Source: Ktedonobacterales bacterium (GTDB lineage Bacteria > Chloroflexota > Ktedonobacteria > Ktedonobacterales > JADMIN01). Taken from it: a DNA stretch of 8,505 bases. The stretch is from the NCBI GenBank assembly GCA_025928125.1, contig JAICKD010000094.1, positions 1 through 8,505 on the forward strand, in the 5' to 3' direction. The notes below the pieces were generated by a model. It worked only from the letters and a program-made list of their open reading frames with translations. It did not search any database and had not been told where the DNA came from. Position 1 is the stretch's first letter. Every line of letters begins with the position of its first letter. The position numbers were made by a program, and so were the translations under genes. Shown one piece after another: positions 1 to 6,819 of the stretch.

Positions 1-1020
1 CAGGACACTGCCGCGACCGCTGTTGGTGAGGATGGCGATAGCGAAACGATGCGCGGGAACGAACTTCAGCTTGACCTCGAAGCCGTGGAGCGAGCCGCCG
101 TGCTCGACGATCTTCACGCCATCGATGAAGCGGACGGCCCAACCGAGGCCGCCCCACTCGGCGAAGCCCGCGGCGGGATAGTTGGCGGCGCGCGCCTGCG
201 GCGTCCGCATCGCCTCCAATGCGTCCGGGCTGAGGAGGCGCCGACCGTTCCACGCGCCATCGCCCATAGAGAACGCGGCGAAGGTGAGGAGGTCGTCGGC
301 GTCCGAGATGATGCCACCAGCGGGGGCGACATTGCGCGCGAACAGATAGCTGCGGCAGACCTCGTGTTCATCACCGCCAGGAGCCTTGAGGGCGTGGCCG
401 ACGGCGGCGGGATAGACGATGGCCTCGTGGGCGAAGAAAAAGGAGCGGGCGAGGCCCAGCGGCGAGAAGAGACGCTCGCGCATGACAGTCTCGAAGGGCT
501 GGCCTGTGACGACTTCGGCGACACGACCGGCGAGCATGAAGCCGCTGCTACAGTAGGCCCACAGCTCGCCAGGGGCGGTAAGCTGGCGCAGGGTGTGGAA
601 GCTGGCGACGCAACGTGCGAGGGCGTCGTCGCCCATACCAAAATCGTCGTAGTAGTCGCCGTAGAGGCCGCTCTGGTGGGTAAGCATCTGACGGAGGGTG
701 ATCGTGTCGCGGGCGCGCTCGTCGGCAAGCCTGAGGTCAGGCAGATAGGTGACGACGGGAGCATCGAGGTCGAGCGTGCCGTCGTCTACCAACGTCATGA
801 TGAGGGCGGCGGTGTAGACCTTGGAGATGGAGCCAATGGGGAAGAGGGTGTCGGGGCGGACGGGATAGCCCGTCTCAAGGCTGGTGACGCCGTAGGCGCG
901 CGTCTCGCGTTCGCCATCGCGCAGGACGCCAACGACGACGCCGGGGACGGTCCAGCGGGCCATCTGCTCGCGGATGTGAGCATCCAGATCGGGGGGTATG
1001 AGGCTGGGTTCGGTTGCCAT
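1..1020 (-). CDS. Serine hydrolase, class C beta-lactamase / PBP-like fold (C-terminus cut by window edge)
   Basis: The visible 340 residues start at an ATG at 1020, preceded by an AGGAG Shine-Dalgarno about eight bases upstream, and run off the left edge with no stop. Catalytic landmarks of the beta-lactamase/transpeptidase-like family (PF00144) appear in order: S64-I-S-K67 (nucleophile SxxK), Y156-C-S158 in the position of the usual Y-x-N, and H307-G-G309 in place of the KTG box. The LTHQSGL segment near residue 113 is also typical. There is no signal peptide or membrane segment, so a cytoplasmic esterase, amidase or D-aminopeptidase-type hydrolase is more likely than a secreted resistance beta-lactamase. 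The substrate cannot be told from sequence. The gene is divergent from the small plus-strand gene at 1285. Family assignment is firm; function within the family is open. Confidence 0.93.
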   Translation of the reverse strand, partial: MATEPSLIPPDLDAHIREQMARWTVPGVVVGVLRDGERETRAYGVTSLETGYPVRPDTLFPIGSISKVYTAALIMTLVDDGTLDLDAPVVTYLPDLRLADERARDTITLRQMLTHQSGLYGDYYDDFGMGDDALARCVASFHTLRQLTAPGELWAYCSSGFMLAGRVAEVVTGQPFETVMRERLFSPLGLARSFFFAHEAIVYPAAVGHALKAPGGDEHEVCRSYLFARNVAPAGGIISDADDLLTFAAFSMGDGAWNGRRLLSPDALEAMRTPQARAANYPAAGFAEWGGLGWAVRFIDGVKIVEHGGSLHGFEVKLKFVPAHRFAIAILTNSGRGSVL

Positions 1021-1112
1021 CGTGATCTCCTCTGGCTCATGACCAGGCGGGTCTGATGTTGCAACGACAATCTCTGTCGCGGCCTGAGGGCAACGTTCCG
1101 ATCACCGTCGGC

Positions 1113-1118
1113 ATTATA
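1113..1118 (-). promoter_or_regulatory. Candidate -10 box (TATAAT) for the serine hydrolase gene
   Basis: Read on the minus strand this is an exact TATAAT, about 92 bases before the ATG at 1020. A convincing -35 box at 16-18 bases further upstream is missing, so either the promoter is weak or activator-dependent, or the match is chance. It stands out as an AT patch in GC-rich DNA and lies in the only gap from which this gene could be started. Confidence 0.4.
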
Positions 1119-1284
1119 CACCGGGCGGGTATGCGGCGCGACGATGACAGAGCAACAGGCAGGGATGGAGCGCCGGGTTGTCCGCTGGCATAGCTTGTGC
1201 GGTCTGGCAGGAGTGCCATCCGCCGCATCTTCGCGGAATCCCGGAGGTGTTGTATTCTCTTGAGGACAAAAGGAGTTGAAAACA

Positions 1285-1581
1285 ATGTCCAGCAGTATCG
1301 GCCAGGGAAATATGGGTCAGCAGCGCAGTACGTCAGCCCAGCCACAGACACAGGCCAACGATCCCCTGCAGAATCTACAGTATGATCTGGTGAGCACGCT
1401 GTACCATGCCTGCAAGAGCAGCAAAGCGATCGATCAGTACATTCGCGACGCCAGCCAGGCGGGCAATAACGAGGCGGCGCAGTTCTTCCAGATGGTGGCG
1501 CAGCAGGATCAGCAGCGAGCCCAGCGCGCTCAGGAGCTGCTCAATCAACTCAGCGGCGGATCGGGCAGCACGACCCACTGA
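1285..1581 (+). CDS. Small helical protein of unknown function, 98 residues
   Basis: The start is the ATG at 1285, nine bases after an AGGAG at 1271-1275; a TTG at 1276 in the same frame touches the Shine-Dalgarno and is rejected. Residues 1-28 are Gln/Ser/Asn-rich and probably disordered. Residues about 29-58 and 62-89 look like two amphipathic helices forming a hairpin, with the segment YDLVSTLYHACKSSKAIDQY in the first and a Gln/Arg/Glu-rich second helix. The tail is Gly/Ser-rich. There is no membrane segment or signal peptide. From memory, the YDLVS-LYHA pattern followed by acidic/Gln helices recurs in short bacterial proteins sometimes described as ferritin-like, but the paired E-x-x-H iron ligands of true ferritins are not evident, so iron binding is not claimed. 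It is the only plus-strand gene, with its own upstream region; TATTCT at 1253-1258 is a weak -10 candidate without a -35. Confidence 0.85.
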   Translation: MSSSIGQGNMGQQRSTSAQPQTQANDPLQNLQYDLVSTLYHACKSSKAIDQYIRDASQAGNNEAAQFFQMVAQQDQQRAQRAQELLNQLSGGSGSTTH

Positions 1582-1594
1582 GCTTATATGCCCT

Positions 1595-1697
1595 CGGCCA
1601 TAAATGGCCGGAGTATGTGAGAACGGGCCATGAATGGCCACCTCGCCCGTTCGGGCGTTCACGCCCACAGCCGTTACCCCGGCCTTTCAAGGCCGGG
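1595..1697. repeat. Cluster of five near-palindromes between convergent genes; possible IS200/IS605-type non-coding remnant
   Basis: Five inverted repeats, each with a two-base centre, fill this stretch: CGGCCAT-AA-ATGGCCG (1595-1610), GGCCAT-GA-ATGGCC (1626-1639), CGCCCG-TT-CGGGCG (1644-1657), GGGCGT-TC-ACGCCC (1653-1666, overlapping the previous one so the two are mutually exclusive) and CCCGGCCTT-TC-AAGGCCGGG (1678-1697). The first two share a 14-base core differing at one base. None is followed by a T run on either strand, so they are not canonical intrinsic terminators, although as RNA they could still end or stabilise convergent transcripts. Hairpins near both ends with no coding between are reminiscent of IS200/IS605 ends and their mobile non-coding derivatives; the segment around CCGTTACCCCGGCC resembles, from memory, such right ends. 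That origin is inference. Confidence 0.6.
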
Positions 1698-1705
1698 ACT
1701 GCACC

Positions 1706-2557
1706 TCATCTCCCGATGGCGTAACGCAGGAACAGGTGGTCGCCCGCCTGTTTGACGCTGAGGACTCGCGCGTTGGGGGCGTCAGCTGGCGAGAAGGCGG
1801 CGCCCTCCACCAGCGCCCGGCGGGGCCGCTCGGCTGTCCGCCCGGCCAGTTGCGGCGCGAGCGTCAGGAATAGCTCATCGACCGCGCCCGCCGCCAGGAA
1901 TGACGCCAGCACCAGCGGGCCGCCCTCGTTGAGCGCCACCCGGACGCCATAGTCCTCCGCCAGCAGCCGCAGCATCGCCAGCACATCTACCGTGCCATCT
2001 GCTGCGCTATCCACTGCGCGCACCTCAACGCCAGTTGGCAAGGTCTCACCACGTAGCCGCTCCGCGCCCACGGCCGTCGTCACGACAACGACACGTAGAT
2101 CAGGCGCGTGGAAGGTGCGTTCGTCGAGGTCAATCTGGCCGCTGGCGCTCATCACCACGCTCAGCGGCTGGGTCTCGCCCTTGCCCAGCGCGGCGCGCAT
2201 GGCGGCGTATGCCTCAGCCTGCGGCGGGGAGACGAACGCGGGTGTATGGATGTGGCCTTTATCCTCACGCAGCGAGCCAGCGCCGAAGATCACAGCATCG
2301 GCGCGCGCCCGCAGAATCCCCATTACCATGTGGTCGATGTCGCTCTTACCGCCGACGGTTCCCTGAAACGGCTCGCCGGGCTGGGTGTAGGAGATGACGC
2401 CGTCGAGCGTCTCGATGAAGTTCACCAGCACATAGGGGCGCTCCCCCGGCAGGCCATCTGGCACGACTAGCCCGCCATCGTAGGCGGTGGCTAGCTCGGG
2501 CGGCAGTGTGTTCGCGGGCGCGGGCGCGCGCTCGTAGAGGGTGTGCATCGTCTCCAT
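1706..2557 (-). CDS. RibD C-terminal domain / dihydrofolate reductase-fold reductase
   Basis: This 283-residue protein is a stand-alone RibD_C (PF01872) reductase. Visible family blocks are PYVLVNFIETLDGVIS (residues 41-56, nucleotide-binding strand plus the conserved LDG), a GG-containing segment followed by an RADAVIFGAGSLRED block (86-99), and LNEGGPLVLASFLAAG-VDELFLTLAP (209-235), the NAD(P)H-binding and C-terminal signature. There is no N-terminal zinc deaminase domain, so it is not a complete bifunctional RibD. It could reduce the riboflavin-pathway pyrimidine (the EC 1.1.1.193 type of step) or, as for many solo members, another pteridine-like or unknown substrate. The reading frame is open to 2761, but the extra 68 residues are Arg/Pro-rich and unlike the family; the ATG at 2557 sits behind GGAGGA and is preferred. 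The 236 bases upstream to the next gene contain no other gene I can support. Confidence 0.9.
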   Translation of the reverse strand: METMHTLYERAPAPANTLPPELATAYDGGLVVPDGLPGERPYVLVNFIETLDGVISYTQPGEPFQGTVGGKSDIDHMVMGILRARADAVIFGAGSLREDKGHIHTPAFVSPPQAEAYAAMRAALGKGETQPLSVVMSASGQIDLDERTFHAPDLRVVVVTTAVGAERLRGETLPTGVEVRAVDSAADGTVDVLAMLRLLAEDYGVRVALNEGGPLVLASFLAAGAVDELFLTLAPQLAGRTAERPRRALVEGAAFSPADAPNARVLSVKQAGDHLFLRYAIGR

Positions 2558-2565
2558 CGCGCTTC

Positions 2566-2571
2566 TCCTCC
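2566..2571 (-). promoter_or_regulatory. Ribosome binding site (GGAGGA) deciding the RibD_C start
   Basis: On the minus strand this reads GGAGGA, eight bases before the ATG at 2557. It is a near-perfect match to the anti-Shine-Dalgarno and settles the start against the longer open frame reaching to 2761. Confidence 0.75.
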
Positions 2572-2793
2572 CGGGGATAGGTCCAGGCCAGTCACAACGT
2601 GGCACGCTGCTTGTTCGCGGCCAAGTACCCTGAATCATCCTATCACCGATATGGCGAGGAGATACGACGGAGGGCGGCTGCCCTATTCGTCGTCGCCGAT
2701 GAAGGGTGGCGTTTGGTCCGTAGCGTGATTGGTACAGGCAGTTCCACACCAGGTGCGGCATGCTCGGTTCGACGCCACACCGACGTATCTAGC

Positions 2794-3531
2794 CTACTCC
2801 TGGGTAAACAGCTTCCAGTGGCCCTCGGAGATGACGTCGACGGCGCCGTCGACCACTCGTATGGCGGTCTGATCGTCGATTGCGTACGTTGGCACGGGGT
2901 TTCTCGCAGCCCACTTTTCCGCGTTGGCCAGGGAAGCGTCCGGGTGATCCTCGTGATCCAGGTGTGGAATCACCGCAAAGTCAACCAGTCCCACTCCCTG
3001 AGCCGTGACCAGGATCCTGTTGATGTCTCCCTGGGGTGTGGCGAATACGATGTCTTCCGACGCGAGCGCCTCAACGTCGCCCCTGGGCGGATCAAGGTAG
3101 GTCTCGCTGAAGGCGCTGGTCGCCGCCATGCTCCCGGCGCTCACCCCCACGTAGACCGCCTCTGGCCGCAGCGATGGCAACAGGTCCGCCAGTCTCGACT
3201 GTCGCATCCAGTGGGCCAGAAACAGGGGATCGCCGCCCCAAACCAGCAGCGCATCAGCCTCCCGGACCGTGGGAATCCAGGCCTCGTCATCGATGCTGGG
3301 CAACGCGGTCAGCTCCAGCACTCCCAACGACTTCCACCCCAATCCAGCCAAGGGGCTGGCAGATTCTCCGCGGATCAGCCGACCGGCCATGTAGGCGCCG
3401 CCAGGGAACGGGTAGATCGCGGTGGGAATGACGAGGGCGTTCGACTCGGCAATCGGTTTGCCCAGCAGGTCAACCAGCGCATTTTGGATGCTGGTGTTCT
3501 TGATGCCAGCGGAAGTGAGCAGAATTTTCAC
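2794..3531 (-). CDS. Peptidase family S51 (peptidase E-like) serine peptidase
   Basis: The 245-residue product belongs to the S51 / class I glutamine-amidotransferase-like fold. It begins MKILLTSAGI, has ADALLVWGGDPLFL (residues 92-105, the family's GG-containing substrate loop), then GVSAGS (129-134) with S131 as the nucleophile in place of the Cys of glutamine amidotransferases, and VIPHLDHEDH (188-197), where H190 is the likely catalytic His. E. coli peptidase E releases N-terminal Asp from dipeptides; whether this member keeps that specificity or resembles other S51 proteins such as cyanophycinase cannot be told. It is cytoplasmic, with no signal peptide. I chose the GTG at 3531 because it yields the family-like N-terminus and has AGAGG four bases before it (short spacing); an in-frame ATG at 3546, without a Shine-Dalgarno, is the alternative. 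It follows the DinB-like gene by 87 bases on the same strand. Confidence 0.88.
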   Translation of the reverse strand: MKILLTSAGIKNTSIQNALVDLLGKPIAESNALVIPTAIYPFPGGAYMAGRLIRGESASPLAGLGWKSLGVLELTALPSIDDEAWIPTVREADALLVWGGDPLFLAHWMRQSRLADLLPSLRPEAVYVGVSAGSMAATSAFSETYLDPPRGDVEALASEDIVFATPQGDINRILVTAQGVGLVDFAVIPHLDHEDHPDASLANAEKWAARNPVPTYAIDDQTAIRVVDGAVDVISEGHWKLFTQE

Positions 3532-3618
3532 GATACCTCTTCTCATCACTACAATTACGGCTGACGGCCTCTATGCTATCACGTGCGTAGAGTACAGACG
3601 CTGGCCACATCTCCATCT

Positions 3619-4194
3619 CTACACGCTCTGACGCAAGCCTTCCTCAATCGCGGTCATATGCTCGGTCGCATGCCCTGCTCTCCCGGCAAGGATGTCGCTG
3701 GCGGTCGCCTCACCAACGACTGTGGGTACCATTGCGTCCAACTGCTCATCGGTGAACTGACTCAGGAGATCCACGGTGTCCTGCCGCGCCGCCTGGAACT
3801 CCGCAACCAGCATCTCCAAACTGTCGTCCTGGCGCCCGTTCACATAGGCTTGATTGATCTGGCCGACGGCCCGCTCCAACTGCTCCTGCTCCTCCGGGGT
3901 CAGCGCGTCCCAATCGCCCAAAATGGTCGGCAGCGGCATTCCCTCCGGATATTGACTCCGCAGGAAAGCGTCTCGCGGCTCGCCGGCAAGCGCGCGGCGC
4001 AGCAACTGCTGGATGTTGCGCTCGTTCTTCACCAGGTGCGCCAAATGGTCCTTGGCGCGCCACGGAGCGGCTCCGGGAATGTCACTCGCCGTGGCCGGGC
4101 GCCCCAGATCATGCGGGCTTAGCCCCTGAAAAAACGCCAGAACCTGCGTCTGCGACGCCGCAAGGGTGTCCAGAATCTCAGCGCGAGTGGGCAT
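3619..4194 (-). CDS. DinB-fold (DinB / maleylpyruvate isomerase-like) four-helix protein
   Basis: The 191-residue protein shows the DinB_2 / MDMPI-type layout: a first helix with AEILDTLAASQTQVLAFFQG, then PWRAKDHLAHL (residues 44-54) matching the family's 'W-x-x-K-D-x-x-A-H' block, and a last helix with H175-A-T-E-H179. H53, H175 and H179 are spaced like the three-His metal site of this fold. Characterised relatives use a bound divalent metal, and several are thiol-dependent transferases or isomerases using mycothiol or bacillithiol; the substrate here is unknown. The start ATG at 4194 has an AGGAG about nine bases upstream. Residues 99-135 form a Glu/Gln-rich middle helix typical of the family. 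A promoter-like element and inverted repeats lie directly upstream, suggesting it heads a transcript that may run on into the S51 gene. Confidence 0.82.
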   Translation of the reverse strand: MPTRAEILDTLAASQTQVLAFFQGLSPHDLGRPATASDIPGAAPWRAKDHLAHLVKNERNIQQLLRRALAGEPRDAFLRSQYPEGMPLPTILGDWDALTPEEQEQLERAVGQINQAYVNGRQDDSLEMLVAEFQAARQDTVDLLSQFTDEQLDAMVPTVVGEATASDILAGRAGHATEHMTAIEEGLRQSV

Positions 4195-4270
4195 TATTCC
4201 TCTCCTTCAGTGGGAAAAGCCGGGAAGCATGTGGTGTGTCCCGACGACTCCGCCTGGCCAAGAGACGTCT

Positions 4271-4305
4271 GGAGACGTGAGGCACGAGGGACAGCCCACG
4301 TCTCC
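4271..4305 (-). promoter_or_regulatory. Inverted repeat in the leader of the DinB-like gene
   Basis: GGAGACGTG (4271-4279) and CACGTCTCC (4297-4305) are a perfect nine-base inverted repeat separated by 17 bases. If transcription starts from the boxes at 4310-4338, the stem begins within a few bases of the predicted transcript 5' end, so it could be a stabilising leader hairpin. As DNA it could equally be a widely spaced binding site. Confidence 0.4.
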
Positions 4306-4322
4306 TAGAACAATACTTCTAG
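4305..4322. promoter_or_regulatory. Palindrome CTAGAA-N6-TTCTAG, candidate operator
   Basis: A perfect six-base dyad with a six-base centre (18 bases in all, half-site centres 12 bases apart, about one helical turn). It overlaps the predicted -10 box at 4310-4315, the position expected of a repressor site. A second overlapping palindrome, TTCTAGAA, lies at 4317-4324. The regulator is unknown and none is encoded nearby. Confidence 0.45.
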
Positions 4323-4338
4323 AATAGCACACCGGCAA
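4310..4338 (-). promoter_or_regulatory. Candidate sigma-70-type promoter for the DinB-like gene
   Basis: On the minus strand TTGCCG (4333-4338) is followed after exactly 17 bases by TATTGT (4310-4315). Each hexamer matches consensus at four of six positions, and the patch is AT-rich against the GC-rich background. The predicted transcript start near 4303 would leave a leader of about 110 bases before the ATG at 4194. Confidence 0.45.
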
Positions 4339-4554
4339 GTTGATAATCCAGAGGGGCAGGACACGGGTACTGACGGCGTTAGCGCGGGTCCATCGTGGGA
4401 GTGGTCCTGCGTCAACCGCTTCCTCTCACCGGCTAAATCGAGCGGGCATCGATAGCTCGTCACGAACAGCATAGTCTGCTTACCCGAAAAAATCTTCTTC
4501 TATCTTGCTCATCTCCCCACGTCGGGGTCTATCGGCGCGTTGCCAAACACGTTG

Positions 4555-6795
4555 TCAGTACTGGACAGAGATGTTCACTGGTCCACTGTGGGCGAGGACC
4601 GCCACCAGCGTAACACCCTGCTCCTTGCGATATTGCAGGTCAACCGTTGAGTCGCCGATCCGCAGGCCGCGCACGGTGACGCTGGTGAGCCAGTCTGAGA
4701 GATGCGGCCGGTGGATGTGCAGTGTCTGAGTCAGCGCGTCTGGCTCGAGGCCGAGCGCCGTCTGCAAGAGCAGGGGCAGCGCGCCAGCGGCCCAGGCCTG
4801 CGGACTGCACGCCACGGGATAGTGGACGGGACGCGGGTACTTGTCCATGCTGAAGCCGTCGAAGACTTCGGGCAGCCGGAACTCGGGGAAATGGGTCGCC
4901 GCCTGGAAGATGCCAGTAAAGATGGCGTCCATCTGCTGGATATATCCCTGTCGCCGCATGCCGAGGGCGATCAGCGCGTTGTCGTGCGGCCAGACCGATC
5001 CCGTCTGATAATCGAGCGGATTATAGGCCTTCTCCTTCGCGGAGAGCGTTCTGACACCCCAGCCACAAAACATGTCGTCCTTCATCAGCCGCTCGGCGAT
5101 GGCCTGCGTGCGCTCCTGCGGCACGATGCCAGTGAACAGGGTCTGTCCGGGGTTCGAGGCGACCGCGCTGGAGGCCCGGCGACCGCGTTGCAGGCAGAGC
5201 GCGTAGCCCGTATCGCCGCCGAGCCAGAAGTCATCGTTGAAGCGCTGCTTCAGGTCTGCCGCCTGCTGTTCCAGATGCGCCGCGTGGGCATGGGCGCCGG
5301 TAGCATCCAATAGCCGGGCCAGCGCTCGTCGCGCATAGTAGGCGTAGCCCTGCACCTCGACGAGCGCGATGGGGGGCTGGCAGATCGAGCCGTCGGCATT
5401 GACGATGCCATTATCCGAGTCCTTCCAACCCTGGTTGAGCAATCCCTTCTCGGACCGCGAGCCATAGGTCAGGTAGCCCGCGATGTTCTCGGCGTCCGCC
5501 TCGTTCGCGTCCATCCATTTCAGCGCCCGGTTGACATTCTCCCGTAACTGGTGAAAGAGCGCAAGATCGCCCGTCCAGCGGACATATTCGGCCAGGAGGA
5601 TGAGGAACCACGGCGTGGCGTCCACGGTCCCGTAATAGGGAATCATCGGCACTTCACGCAGATTGGCCCGCTCCCCCACACGCAGCTCATGTAATATCTT
5701 GCCCGGCTCTTCGTCCTGAAAGGCGTTGTGTCGAGTTCCCTGATATTGGGCCAGCAGTAGCAACGTGCTTCTCGCGAGCGCGGGATGATAGGCCAGTGTC
5801 TCGAAGGCGGTGATGAGGCTATCGCGGCCAAAGAGCGCGACATACCAGGGAATGCCAGCGGCGAGATAGAGGTCGCTCAGGTTTGCGGTGGCCAGCATGC
5901 GCAGATCGTTGAGCGACCGGGCCAGCGCGCGGTTGAACAGGGCGTTGTTGGTCTCGATGGTTGGGGTCTGCGCAAGCTCCTCGGAGAACGACGCATGCTT
6001 CCCGGCGCCTGTCTTATCAGTATGTTTGCCCGCTCCTTCTTCGTTTCCCTGCTGGTCCTCGTCTTCCAGCTCATAAGAGACAACGATTTTTGCCATCTCG
6101 TTTGGTTTGAGTGAGATGGAATAGAGCGCTCGCTGCTCGTCAAGCGCGTCGGGCGTGGGCGAGAAGCGCAATGTCGTCGTGCGCGTGTGGTTATCCGCGC
6201 CGTCATATTTCAACACGACCCGTCCCCGGTGCGTCGCAGGCGTCTGGAGCGTACCTCGCTTGCCCGGCTTGGAGCCGCGGATGGTGAACATGTCGGTAAA
6301 GTGGCTGCCAAAGCGCAACTCCACGTCCAGGGTGACCGCGACCTGATCGAGGTTGTTGATCTCAATCGTCTGCGTTACATCTTCCCTGAGCGAGACGACG
6401 CGGCGGACACTCAGCCGCTCTTTCGAGAGAATGCGCCCATCAGGAAGCTGAAGCCGTGGATTCGTCAACTCGTAGACCGCCCGGTTGCCCGCCGAAGCGT
6501 CGGCGAGCAATGGCACCCCTGGCTGGCCTTGCAGCCGAAGCTCCATCTGATCGAGATAGCACATATCGCGGAAATACATCCCATAGCCGTGGTCCTTGGG
6601 GCGAATATCACCCACACTGTTCGCCAGCAGGAAGACCTGGTTATACTTGACGGTAATCGCATCGCGAATATCGCTGATATGGGTCGAATAGTCGAGCTGT
6701 CGAGAGTGGGCGCTGCTTTTGGCCGTCTGGTTGCCCTGTTCGCGGCTATGTTTGCTCAACTGCTCCTTGTGTGTTTGTTGTCGTTGGTCCGTCAT
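4555..6795 (-). CDS. Amylo-alpha-1,6-glucosidase / glycogen-debranching-type glycoside hydrolase
   Basis: This 746-residue protein has the two-part build of bacterial 'glycogen debranching' proteins: an N-terminal beta-rich domain (GDE_N_bis type, about residues 45-245) and a C-terminal (alpha/alpha)6-barrel (about 280-685). Barrel signatures are GIPWYVALFGRDSLITAFETL (start near 314), NQGWKDSDNG (454-463, with D459 or D461 as acid candidates), TGSVWPHDNALIA (598-610), and RLPEVFDGF followed by YPVACSPQAWAAGALPLLL (640-677), with E643 as another active-site candidate. It likely releases alpha-linked glucose from branched or limit glucans in the cytoplasm; no signal peptide is visible. The first 38 residues are Gln/Lys/His-rich and probably disordered, and residues 245-272 form a charged insertion. 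It lies 24 bases after the GMC oxidoreductase stop and is probably co-transcribed; its own Shine-Dalgarno is poor (AGGG about 13 bases upstream). Exact linkage specificity is uncertain. Confidence 0.9.
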   Translation of the reverse strand: MTDQRQQTHKEQLSKHSREQGNQTAKSSAHSRQLDYSTHISDIRDAITVKYNQVFLLANSVGDIRPKDHGYGMYFRDMCYLDQMELRLQGQPGVPLLADASAGNRAVYELTNPRLQLPDGRILSKERLSVRRVVSLREDVTQTIEINNLDQVAVTLDVELRFGSHFTDMFTIRGSKPGKRGTLQTPATHRGRVVLKYDGADNHTRTTTLRFSPTPDALDEQRALYSISLKPNEMAKIVVSYELEDEDQQGNEEGAGKHTDKTGAGKHASFSEELAQTPTIETNNALFNRALARSLNDLRMLATANLSDLYLAAGIPWYVALFGRDSLITAFETLAYHPALARSTLLLLAQYQGTRHNAFQDEEPGKILHELRVGERANLREVPMIPYYGTVDATPWFLILLAEYVRWTGDLALFHQLRENVNRALKWMDANEADAENIAGYLTYGSRSEKGLLNQGWKDSDNGIVNADGSICQPPIALVEVQGYAYYARRALARLLDATGAHAHAAHLEQQAADLKQRFNDDFWLGGDTGYALCLQRGRRASSAVASNPGQTLFTGIVPQERTQAIAERLMKDDMFCGWGVRTLSAKEKAYNPLDYQTGSVWPHDNALIALGMRRQGYIQQMDAIFTGIFQAATHFPEFRLPEVFDGFSMDKYPRPVHYPVACSPQAWAAGALPLLLQTALGLEPDALTQTLHIHRPHLSDWLTSVTVRGLRIGDSTVDLQYRKEQGVTLVAVLAHSGPVNISVQY

Positions 6796-6819
6796 CGTGT
6801 GCCGCGCCCTTGCTAATTG

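Larger units (their letters stand above)
4195..4554. other. Intergenic region, 360 bases
   Basis: No convincing gene on either strand. The left half (4195-4340) carries the promoter-like boxes and inverted repeats described separately. The right half holds the 3' flank of the debranching-type gene: a small CCCC-ACGTC-GGGG hairpin (4515-4527) and, some 22 bases beyond it on the minus strand, a run of six T (4487-4492). They are too far apart to form a textbook intrinsic terminator, so how that transcript ends is not visible. Confidence 0.6.

Noticed and set aside
49..1056. Long plus-strand open frame of 335 codons
   Set aside because: It is antisense to the serine hydrolase, whose SxxK, YxS and HxG motifs are intact; the plus-strand product is Ala/Gly/Glu-rich with no recognisable domain, as expected of a shadow in GC-rich DNA.
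1678..1697. Intrinsic terminator for the flanking convergent genes
   Set aside because: The stem is strong, but no run of T follows it on either strand, so it does not meet the usual criteria; kept only as part of the repeat cluster.
1595..1697. CRISPR array
   Set aside because: The repeated units are short palindromes with unequal spacing and differing sequence; there are no regular repeats with unique spacers and no cas genes.
2558..2761. N-terminal extension of the RibD_C protein
   Set aside because: The 68 extra residues are Arg/Pro-rich and unlike the family, and a strong GGAGGA sits directly before the internal ATG at 2557.
2599..3564. Plus-strand open frame of 321 codons
   Set aside because: Covers the S51 peptidase in antisense and a gene-free gap; no domain or convincing ribosome binding site.
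4487..4527. Intrinsic terminator after the debranching-type gene
   Set aside because: The four-base CCCC/GGGG stem and the six-T run are about 22 bases apart, too far to act together.
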